Source of the DNA: Pseudo-nitzschia pungens
Taxonomy: Eukaryota; Bacillariophyta; Bacillariophyceae; Bacillariales; Bacillariaceae
Length of the DNA: 64,000 nt
Direction of reading: 5' to 3'
Assembly (NCBI GenBank): GCA_037355855.1
Contig: CM074759.1
Span: forward strand, 558,001 to 622,000
Shown here in pieces: positions 55,976 to 64,000 of the stretch. Positions within the stretch are counted from its first letter, which is position 1, and every line of letters starts with the position of its first letter. Both the position numbers and the translations under genes were made by a program. The notes below the pieces were generated by a model. It searched no databases. It was not told where the DNA came from and was given only the letters and a program-made list of their open reading frames with translations.

Positions 55976-56906
55976 TGTTGGGATTTGAAGCAATCAATCG
56001 TTCTTCTGTGATAAGGCTAAGCGTATCGTCCTCCTTGGATCTTCCGTATCTGCGTGATACCTCTCCACTTGAGATCGCTGGATCGTAGGCACTTTTTCTA
56101 TCGTAGGAAGGGCACGGACGAGAACGTTACCGGTACGGTAGTCAAGTCGACCAAATGGGAGATGTCGTGTCAGCTGTTTCATCATCGTTGTTGTCTTTCG
56201 ATAAGATTGGTTATCAACAACGAAAATGATAACGATGACATTACGAGTACTTTATCTTCGTGACTGACGTTAGTTTGGGCGTGTCGCGTGTCATTGAAAA
56301 TGAAATAGGGGAGAGAAAGCAAGTTTTTTATTCCTCCACTTATTTCCCCCATTTGTTTGCAATCCAGGAGGAGAACAAGAAAGCAACAACACATCATCAT
56401 GGTGTCAACAAGAGAGACACAAACAATGGTCATTTTTAAAACATAATCTTGACAAAAAGGTCATAGTTTCATTTGAGAATCACTCGTAGAAATTGTGTTC
56501 TCCATGTCTCCAACGCCAACTTGGAGTCGTGATAGTGCGCGAAGGAGGAGCAGTATGTATGAATTATTGGAATACTGATGACCGTCTATGTAATTTTTTT
56601 TGTGCCTGCTAATTTCTAGTCGTTGTTGATGATTGCGCCACAGTTCCGGTATGTATGCTTTAACGTTTGAGTGTCACGGGAGCGGTGATAATTTCCCACG
56701 GGAGCGGTGATAATTTCCCACCGAATCTAGTTTCCACCTTGAAGACAGCTAGATGATCGACGGTATTTACATTATCATTATTTTCAGTCTTGTCAATAAT
56801 CCGTCACTGAAAGCACCCCCATTCAGCCTCAGCTCAGAGACTGAAAAGTAATTGAATTGTGGACACCACGTAAACACCCCAAAGATACAATACAAACACT
56901 GCAAAC
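55976..56906. other. Divergent intergenic region
   Basis: About 0.9 kb between two divergent genes. A 24-bp phrase (GGGAGCGGTGATAATTTCCCAC) occurs twice in tandem at 56678-56722. No gene or RNA is recognised. Confidence 0.45.
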
Positions 56907-57610
56907 ATGGCGGAATTAATGTTCGGACTGGGACAGACCAAGAAGAAGAAGGAATCCGAGGCAAAAGTTCGAACCACCAAGGCCAACTTGCGAGATGTGA
57001 ACATTACTGAGACTGTCGAAACCAACGCAAGGGCCGAACAATTCGGACGCGAAAAACAAGAAAAGAAGGCGGTGGCCACGACCAAAACGAACTTGCGAGA
57101 TGTGAACATCACTGAGACTGTCGAAACCAACGCAAGGGCAGAACAATTCGGACGCGAAAAACAAGAAAAGAAGGCGGTGGCCACAACAAAGACCAACTTG
57201 CGAGATGTGAACATTACTGAAACTGTCGAAACCAACGCAAGGGCCGAACAATTCGGACGCGAAAAGGCAGAAAAGAATATGGTCGCCGCTACGAGAGCCA
57301 AGTTGCGAGACGTAAATATCACCGACACGGTAGAATCCGACGTTCGAAAGGAACAGCATGAACGTGACAAGGAATGGAAGGAAACTGGAAAGCAGCAAAA
57401 GAAGAAAAACACGAACTTTGACATGGCCCGTAAGTAGGGGAAGAAAAAACGTTGGCACCATGAAAGAATCAATGTTCGAAAAGTGTTTCAAAACCGAAAT
57501 GAAGCGAATCGAACTCGCCTGACCTGGAATCTAACCTTCTTTCTTTTTGTTGCAATTTGCATCCTGTTCAATTTGGATTGATTTTCTTTCCAGGCGCTCT
57601 TTTCAACTAA
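56907..57610 (+). CDS. Small repeat protein with four 35-residue repeats, probable two exons
   Basis: ATG 56907 starts MAELMFGLGQTKKKKE. Four repeats of 35 residues follow, built on LRDVNITETVETNARAEQFG and REKQEKKAVATT; the first three are almost identical in DNA (105-bp period) and the fourth is diverged. Charged, helix-favouring residues dominate. The first exon probably ends at 57429 before GTAAGT, and the acceptor TTTCCAG at 57593 leads to a five-residue last exon ending FDMARALFN, stop at 57610 (179 aa). Without splicing the frame would stop two residues later at 57437. I do not recognise the family. Confidence 0.7.
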
Positions 57611-57839
57611 CAGACACTAGCACGCTCAACTGATTTCGTGACATATTTGGTTCGACAGAGTGTCTCGATGCACAGAGTCTCTTCACCAAATGTCAACAGA
57701 ATCAACAATGAACGCAAAAAAACCGATGTGCCCTTTGCAATTTCGACAAGTCTCTGATGCGTGCAGCAAGAGGGAAACAGTACAATACTGGTACAGTAAG
57801 TTGAATGTTTAAAATAGAAATTTTATCTTTGTGGAACCG

Positions 57840-58311
57840 TTACAGATACGACTTCGACTTCTTTATTAATTTATGTATGCTGCACGATGGAGAGACGCGA
57901 TGGGTGAAACTGCAGGTGGAGATTGCCCCTGATGGCATCGGAATGAAACGGAAGCCAAGAATGCAATAAATGGAAACACCGACAACCAGTTTTCTTGCGT
58001 TTGGATCGTTGTTTTTTACACAAGAAAGCATACAGTTCCACAATGAGTACAGTGCCGAGATGAGGTAGCGCTGGTGCCGATTGAACCAGCGAAACCAGGC
58101 TGGATTCTGTCGTTTTTCGTTCGGTTTCATGGCGCGGAATTCCTGCTCTAGGGCGATTGCCGGTGAGACAATTTTTTTCTCCCAACTCTGTCGAGGTTGT
58201 TTGCCAACCCAGCCAGGATTTTTGGTGGGGCTACTATCAGGTGGGGCTGCCGCATGATTTCCGGTTTGAATGCGAAAGGGAAGACAGATTGATTTCTCCT
58301 TTCTCTGAACA
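57840..58311 (-). CDS. Possible exon or small basic membrane protein, low confidence
   Basis: An open minus-strand frame runs from a TAG near 58325 down to 57840. Its translation looks coding: KNPGWVGKQPRQSWEKKIVS, then ALEQEFRAMKPNEKRQNPAW, then a Trp/Tyr-rich and hydrophobic stretch with VVGVSIYCILGFRFIPMP. The first ATG is at 58130 (96 aa). A TTGTTCAG acceptor-like site near 58296 suggests it could instead be the last exon of a gene whose earlier exons I cannot see. No family is recognised. Confidence 0.3.
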
Positions 58312-58313
58312 AT

Positions 58314-59075
58314 TATAATTCCAGGCTAGCGTGCTCGAATAGCTTTTGGTTGCAAAAGAAGCATACAACGATCGTCGTATGACTATCATGTTGGGGTTCG
58401 ATACAAGAGGTATCGAAAAAACTTTCTTGGGGCGTGCCAGAATTTAGCTAGGAGACAGCTGAAAATCCAGTGTCTTTCAAGCTTGCACAAATGATGATCC
58501 GTTCATTTTTCAACGGCTTCAACAGATGTGATTATGGCAATTTTGAAATTCGTCGTGTGATTCGAAAAGACGGTGATGGGTTTGAGCAAAGAATGAATTT
58601 TCTTTCATTAGCATTGGAGTTCGATATTGCAATTCATGATCAGTGATGACGTATCGTCGGTTGAAAATACGAATTATTCACGAACCATCGTTTCCTTCAC
58701 GGAAGTCAGTGTGAAGAAAAAAGAATGCCGTGATTTGATAGGGAGTAGGAAATGTTTCTTTGACCTACCATACTGACCAAGATGAGACTGGAGCAATCAT
58801 TCTCCGCGCGTGGTGATTCTTTTCGTGTCACGATATCCGTTGGTGGTGGTTGATAGAGCGTGTTTGATACTAAAGGTGTATTCGAAGCGCCCTTGGGTCA
58901 AAACTGTGTCGGTTGAGTTTGAGAATGCGTTGAGCAGCAAGTCCCTGGCATTTTGCTCTCGGCAGAGAACGCATACCCTTCACAATCAGCAACATTCTCA
59001 AATAATACCTATACCGCCCTTTCCCTTGCATCTAAATCACTGTGCCAACATTGTCTGTGGCCATTGGGAACCATT
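58314..59075. other. Intergenic
   Basis: About 0.75 kb with no convincing gene on either strand. Likely contains the promoter of the 59.1-kb gene. Confidence 0.4.
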
Positions 59076-59792
59076 ATGCTTGCGATGAGGAGTCAGTATC
59101 GGTACAAGAATCCACACAATTCTAATTCGCACTGCAAGATGCTTAATTTGATTTTTGGATTTATCGTTCTCGGTTGTTTCTGGAATGTATGGGCAGCTAC
59201 ACCGCCTGGAACCAACACCGCAGAGAGATCCAATGAGAACTATTGGTTCAACAACACAGGTGGCCATTTGGACACGACGCCAAGTGTGCAGTCACGAGAA
59301 CAAAGCGAATGGTCGGAGGAGGTGGAGGCAATAACGTTGATTCCGTACGAAAAACTCGTCTCGATGAAAAGTCGCAACGTGATCGACAACTTTGGCCTCA
59401 AGGTCGTTTTCTCTGGAACGAAAATCTCCGACGGTTCGATGCAGAACATTACCAACAATATGGGTTGGCACCACAGCTCTTGGAGGGATCAGAGAGAATT
59501 GTCGACACCAGAAAGTCAAAAAAGCAATCGTCCTCTCTTCCGTTGGGAAAACCTGTTTTTCACGATGGTGGGATCGGGAACTCTATTGGTCGGACGAATG
59601 TTGGCCAAGAAAGCGCTGAATCGTGGGGATCGGTGGAAACGATTGCCAAAGGCGGATCCTCTGGCCTATGATTATGATCTTGTGCACACGTTGTCGGTTC
59701 CGGATGAGGACAGTTGGAAAAGTTACGGATCCTTTGACTCCGCGTCCTCTTCGGATTGGTCGGGAGACTGCTTCGATCGGTTCGACGTTTGA
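59076..59792 (+). CDS. Secreted or membrane-anchored protein of unknown function (238 aa or shorter)
   Basis: The frame ends at TGA 59792. In-frame ATGs lie at 59076, 59085 and 59139. Starting at 59139 gives an ideal signal peptide (MLNLIFGFIVLGCFWNVWA), so that may be the true start, or an internal signal-anchor if translation begins upstream. The mature part has two N-glycosylation-type sequons, a conserved-looking EAITLIPYEKLVSMKSRNVI segment, a second hydrophobic stretch (LFFTMVGSGTLLVGRML) and an Asp/Ser-rich tail. I recognise no domain. Confidence 0.6.
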   Translation: MLAMRSQYRYKNPHNSNSHCKMLNLIFGFIVLGCFWNVWAATPPGTNTAERSNENYWFNNTGGHLDTTPSVQSREQSEWSEEVEAITLIPYEKLVSMKSRNVIDNFGLKVVFSGTKISDGSMQNITNNMGWHHSSWRDQRELSTPESQKSNRPLFRWENLFFTMVGSGTLLVGRMLAKKALNRGDRWKRLPKADPLAYDYDLVHTLSVPDEDSWKSYGSFDSASSSDWSGDCFDRFDV

Positions 59793-60039
59793 AAAAGGCG
59801 GGATGAAACGTTGAGAACTCATTTGTCGCTGTGCGACTTTTTTTGCTGCACAATATCGCATCATACTATTACAGTAGTATTGTTTAAAATACGAAATTAG
59901 TTTTCATTAGTGTTCAGACAAGCATTCCGAGTTTCGAATCCGAAATTATTGGCTCTAGCTGAAGAACTTAAGTTCTCGATAAATATAAAATACAGTACAA
60001 TAACAATACACAGTGTCATGCATGCGTGCCAATTCAAGC

Positions 60040-61224
60040 TCAAAAGGATTCGGATTCGCTGGAGAGAGAAAAGAGGTGGAATTCGCTGGAGATCCTTGCC
60101 GAGGTCGAGTAATCGCTCATGTACCTGAGGATGATCATGACGTCCTTCATCGATTTTCGGCAAAAATACCGGTTGATGGATGCGTCTACTCCCAGAGTTC
60201 CGGGGTAGTCGCTGGCCCTTTGGCAGGCATTGATGAAACGACCCAGCGTATCGGGAGTGGGATTGTCGACGCGTATCGTGCAATGAATCACGCTGTCCTC
60301 GGCGATCCGAACCCGCTTCAGGACGTCCAGGGACGCCCTCACGGTGTATCCCTCGGTTTGGTATTCGGCCGCGTCCGCACAGGTTCGTATGTAAGCTTCT
60401 CCCCCGGCGAGTCGATTGATGAGCTGGTGGTGTTCTTTCGGGATGGACTCGGAGGTTTCGAAGTATATGCTAAAGGACTCCGCCGTCCCGTTGTTGTTGC
60501 TTCTCTGGCCGTTGGAGCACGAGAGGCACTTTTGGATCTCGTAAATGGCTTCGATCGATCGTTCGGCGTGGACCAGAAATTCGGAACGATGGCTGTCCAA
60601 ATTGCGCCGCGAGATCGATTGATCCCGATCCAGCGCTCGGTCCTTGTAGAGTTGCACCACGAAATTGGTTTCCTCGCGGTAGAGCAAGATCCCGCGATCC
60701 AACAGGGTCAACCATTGATCGCTCGTGACGACGGCTTGGAATCGGAATCGAAAGAAGGACGGATCGACCAACCGCATGAAATCGTTCTCTTTCGAACACG
60801 GATCCAGATAATTCACCAGGCTGGACAGCCGAAGATCCACCAGCGATTGGTCTCCGGCAGCCAAGATACCGTCCACCAATTCGAGGTTTGGAAGCGTCGT
60901 CTTGCCCTTTGTGAGTAATTCTATGAAGTGCCGGACGATTGCCAAACACCAATCTGGTTTTCGGATGATTCGACTCGTTGCCTCTCTCATCCTTATCGAT
61001 CCCTCCTCGTCATCGTCGCCGTTGCCGTCGTCGTCATTGTCGAATCCATGGTGAAGGCATTTCTGAAAGAAAGGACAGTTTTGTCTCACGAGTTGTGACT
61101 GCTCCTTTGTAATTCCGATCACTTCGTTGTCGTCGCCACATTCGATTAGAAAACCTCCGGTACCAATGTAGTCGAAATCCTCGTTTCCACGGTCGGTGGA
61201 AGATTCTGAAACGGTTTCCTCCAT
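60040..61224 (-). CDS. BTB/POZ-like domain protein (394 aa)
   Basis: Begins at ATG 61224 (CCATCGTC context on the plus strand) and is a single exon. Residues ~25-130 read like a diverged BTB domain: GGFLIECGDDNEVIGITKEQ, then LVRQNCPFFQKCLHHGF, an acidic insert, then a paired-helix segment (CLAIVRHFIELLTKGK, then NLELVDGILAAGDQSLV). BTB domains mediate protein-protein contacts and often recruit CUL3 ligases. The remaining ~260 residues have no domain I know but include a compact C-terminal part (GRFINACQRASDYPG, NRYFCRKSMKDVMIILR). No signal peptide. Confidence 0.6.
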   Translation of the reverse strand: MEETVSESSTDRGNEDFDYIGTGGFLIECGDDNEVIGITKEQSQLVRQNCPFFQKCLHHGFDNDDDGNGDDDEEGSIRMREATSRIIRKPDWCLAIVRHFIELLTKGKTTLPNLELVDGILAAGDQSLVDLRLSSLVNYLDPCSKENDFMRLVDPSFFRFRFQAVVTSDQWLTLLDRGILLYREETNFVVQLYKDRALDRDQSISRRNLDSHRSEFLVHAERSIEAIYEIQKCLSCSNGQRSNNNGTAESFSIYFETSESIPKEHHQLINRLAGGEAYIRTCADAAEYQTEGYTVRASLDVLKRVRIAEDSVIHCTIRVDNPTPDTLGRFINACQRASDYPGTLGVDASINRYFCRKSMKDVMIILRYMSDYSTSARISSEFHLFSLSSESESF

Positions 61225-62871
61225 CGTCTAGACAGTGTTCCGAACAATTTTGTATCGTGAATGAAGATCACCTAATACGAAGCACGAAGTAAGTTAATGA
61301 TCGGAGAGAAAGAAAAAATGGGATGATCCGAAATATTGATTCAAAAACCATTACAGTACTGTATTTTCCGATGCCGCCGATCCACACTCAAAATGAAAAA
61401 AAGACCTTACGGTAAGGTAAGATCTTACCTCTCTCTTTCACAAACATTCTACGGTGATCGATTTGAACTACGTACGCACGTTTTGGTATCTTATTTTACT
61501 GGTACGTTAACGGTAAGCAATCAAAAAGCCAAAGAACAATGCACAATGGACAATGCACGGTAGGTTGGGGCGAACGCACAACAACAGTAAAACCTTACTC
61601 AACAATACGAAGAAAAGCAATCTCCCACAAATTTTCGGTTCAAGAAGAAACCTCGATCGAAGAATTCGTTCTCCTTTTTTGATGCGTATCGTAACGAAAC
61701 TACAGTAAGGTTGCTGTACCTTACTTCGTGCTTTTGATTTTGAGATGAGTTTGTTCTTTGACACTCGGATAACAATTCGATATTGAAGGTGGCCGCGATG
61801 CAGCAGGTTGCCCAATCGTTGCTGCCTTTCGAATTACAGTGCACGTACCGGTGGGCAACGAGTGGGTGAGGAAAATATGATGCGAGGGCGGTTGGGAATG
61901 CCGAGGTGCCGGAAACGACGTCGACGACGATTGGCAAACGAAACGGTCCGGCGTGTCGGAGAAAGCTGGACGCGAAACTAGTGAGACTTCCGTGCAGTGT
62001 CGCGCAAGGGATGATCGAAGGTGATGCTGTCGGTTTCGCTCGGTCGACATTTGCAATGGTGACCTGCGTGAGGCATTGGAAAGTTCAAAGGTGTCGTTCG
62101 ATTTGATTGAGTATTCACTTGCCGATAGGAATCTGTTCTTGGAGGTCTCTCTTGTGGTAATCTCTTCCTGGATAGGATCATCAAACGATCTTAAACAATT
62201 TTGATAGTAGATGTAGATACGAGTAGAATAGAATAGAATAGAATAGAATAGAATAGATTGAACTACGTTGACAGATTACTGTCGTAGAGTAACTTTACGT
62301 TGCTCGCAGAATGGAATCGCATTCAAACGTGAGGTGACTTAGCGCTTTAGTTGGAGACTGTAACGATGGAGCGTAGATTGTAAAATTCCTTGGTATGTTG
62401 TTTGGGAAGAAAGAACACCGTTCCGAATTTTTGCATGGACTGATTGTTCCGTCCAACGTACTGCACAAAAGATGGTTATCGGGAAACCGATAAGTGGCGT
62501 CAATATGAAATAATAATACGTAATAGGCAAGACCGAAACAAACACCCAGAACTAGAAACCGACAAGTGTTTTATTCCCAAAACCAATTATGTGCCCGTGC
62601 CCGTACTTCCCTTCTTCGAATATCGGCAAGATTGGAGACGGATCATTCGATAGAATCACCAACAGCTGACTGCTCTCGCCTTGCAAGTCAGCAACCACTT
62701 TTTACGTTCCGTATTGAAGTTGATCCAATCATTGCTATCGAAGAAGCATGATGCGTGAAGATGGGTGGGTGGCGTGATTTCCTTTATCGTGTCAAAATTA
62801 GTTTACTTCAATTCCATTCAAAAAGTATATATAGTATTAGTATTCATTTAGTTTTGAGCAGCTTGATTGAT
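61225..62871. other. Intergenic
   Basis: About 1.6 kb. It holds GTAAGRTYTTAC-type short palindromic motifs (61405-61430) and an (AATAG)n microsatellite at 62225-62258. Short open frames lack support. No RNA gene is recognised. Confidence 0.4.
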
Positions 62872-63936
62872 TTACGCGACGGTTTCCTTGGCATCGTCCT
62901 TGAGTTTGATGGAGTTGGGGTCGAGGCTGGCGCATTCTTCCGCTCGCTTCTTGTTCCAGAAAGAGGCGGGAAGGATCTTCTTGGGGTCGCATCGGGACTT
63001 GTACTTTTCGACAATCTCCGTGACCTCCTCGAAGAGTCCGGTGTCGAGGGTGATGGGGTCGAGTCCGAGGTTGCGGAACTTGCGGTTGGCAACGTCCAAT
63101 TCGTTTTCGGCGGCCTCCTGGCGGGGGTTGGGGATGAAGTTGGCCTCGACACCGGTCATGCCGGCAACCATCTCGGCAATGTCGCGGACTCGTCGGGTTT
63201 CGGCGACCTGGTTCAGAATTTCGACGCGTTCTCCCTTCTCGGGGGGGTTGTTGATGGCGAGCTCGATGCATCGGGCGGTGTCGGTGACGTGGATGAAGGC
63301 TCGGGTCTGACCCCCGGTTCCGTAGACGGTCAGCGGAACACCCATGGCACCCTGCATGAGGAATCGGTTCAGAACGGTTCCGTAGTCTCCGTCGTAGTCG
63401 AATCGGTTGACCAAGCGATCATCGAGGGCGGTTTGGGGGGTGTTGGTTCCCCACACAATACCCTGGTGAAGATCGGTGATTCGGAGGGCGTCGTTCTTTT
63501 GGTAAAATTGCCAGAGAATGGCGTCCAAGCACTTGGTGGCGTGGTAAACGGATCCGGGGTAGGCAGGGTGCAAAATGTTGGATTCTCGTCCTCCGGGAAG
63601 GGTGACATCAATGTATCCCTCGGGGATTTCTCCTCCGGATGTTCCGTATCCGTAGACTCCCATGGTTCCCAAGTGGACAATGTGGGCGTCGACATCGGCA
63701 TCGATGACGGCGCAGCAGAGGTTGTTGGATCCACCAACGTTGTTGTCGACGGTGTATCGCTTGGTCTTGGAATTCTTTTGGGAGTAAGGGGCAGCTCGCT
63801 GTTCGGCGAAGTGGACGATGGAGTCGGGTTTTTCGTCCTTGATCAATTGAACAAGGAGGTCGTAGTCCTTGGCAACATCAAGGTTGTGGAAAGGGATGTC
63901 CTTTCCGGTGACCTCCTTCCAGGCCGCAACACGAGT
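62872..63936 (-). CDS. SQD1: UDP-sulfoquinovose synthase, last exon (5' exons outside the window)
   Basis: SQD1 converts UDP-glucose and sulfite to UDP-sulfoquinovose, the head-group donor for the plastid sulfolipid SQDG. The exon starts at 63936 after an acceptor (ACAAAACAG) and runs 355 codons to TAA 62872. Visible family features are VHFAEQRAAPYS, the active-site HLGTMGVYG (Thr), SVYHATKCLDA (the Tyr...Lys pair), RFDYDGDYGTVLNRF, TVYGTGGQTRAFIHVTDTAR and NPRQEAAENELDVANRKF. The Rossmann GxxGxxG segment and any plastid-targeting peptide lie beyond the right edge. The intron upstream reaches at least to 64000. The antisense plus frame over the exon is a shadow. Confidence 0.92.
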   Translation of the reverse strand, partial: TRVAAWKEVTGKDIPFHNLDVAKDYDLLVQLIKDEKPDSIVHFAEQRAAPYSQKNSKTKRYTVDNNVGGSNNLCCAVIDADVDAHIVHLGTMGVYGYGTSGGEIPEGYIDVTLPGGRESNILHPAYPGSVYHATKCLDAILWQFYQKNDALRITDLHQGIVWGTNTPQTALDDRLVNRFDYDGDYGTVLNRFLMQGAMGVPLTVYGTGGQTRAFIHVTDTARCIELAINNPPEKGERVEILNQVAETRRVRDIAEMVAGMTGVEANFIPNPRQEAAENELDVANRKFRNLGLDPITLDTGLFEEVTEIVEKYKSRCDPKKILPASFWNKKRAEECASLDPNSIKLKDDAKETVA

Positions 63937-64000
63937 CTGTTTTGTCGGTCAATAACATGACATTCCCAATCAAAATAAATTGTGTTTGTTCGACCGACAT

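Noticed and set aside
62755..63960. Plus-strand 400-codon frame over the SQD1 exon
   Set aside because: Antisense to SQD1, whose active-site motifs are unmistakable on the minus strand.

Overview
This is nuclear DNA of a photosynthetic eukaryote with secondary plastids, most likely a diatom. Three things point there. Two gene products begin with a signal peptide followed by an ASAF/RAFAP-like plastid motif. One gene fuses a class III nucleotide cyclase to a cyclic-nucleotide phosphodiesterase, a layout known from diatoms and related protists. The genes carry short GT-AG introns and Ser/Asn/Asp-rich low-complexity stretches. The species cannot be named from this window.

Layout. 1-3.5 kb: the N-terminal part of a BRO1-domain gene (minus strand, running off the left edge) lies head-to-head with a two-exon PAPS sulfotransferase. 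3.7-13.85 kb: one giant minus-strand gene for an XMAP215/MOR1-type TOG protein. It has five TOG-like regions behind an N-terminal extension made of ten copies of a ~45-residue module, and its reading frame is broken at six places. 15.2-16.75 kb: a CCCH zinc-finger gene split inside a poly-Asn tract by an internally deleted Ty1/copia element. 17.92-31.28 kb: a large imperfect palindrome (arms ~6.1 and 6.6 kb, loop 352 bp) built of nested tandem arrays. It looks like a giant foldback-type element and has no recognisable transposase. 32-36.3 kb: three tandem paralogues of an unrecognised coiled-coil family. The palindrome sits in the upstream region of the first one, which is itself a duplicate of the region upstream of the third.

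37-42 kb: a small VOC/glyoxalase-fold protein and a predicted plastid protein with two DUF1415-like regions. 42.3-44.7 kb: a protein with two DUF5710 domains, three SAP-like motifs and a ZZ-like zinc finger. 47.2-51.1 kb: the four-exon cyclase-PDE gene. 51.9-55.05 kb: a large single-exon gene joining a LicD-like domain, a CTP:phosphocholine/ethanolamine-type cytidylyltransferase and a 2OG-Fe(II)-oxygenase-like domain. 55.4-61.2 kb: a predicted plastid membrane protein, a 35-residue repeat protein, a possible small exon, a secreted or membrane protein and a BTB-like protein. 62.9-64 kb: the 3' exon of UDP-sulfoquinovose synthase, running off the right edge.

The genes form no operon-like unit. 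Common themes are cytoskeleton and trafficking (TOG, BRO1), plastid functions (SQD1, the DUF1415 protein, the 55.4-kb gene), signalling (cyclase-PDE) and sulfo/phospho-modification (sulfotransferase, LicD fusion). The most unusual parts are the palindrome, the three-part LicD fusion, the ten-module TOG protein with its frame breaks, and the copia-split zinc-finger gene. Intron positions come from reading frames and splice consensus only; no transcript or database evidence was available.
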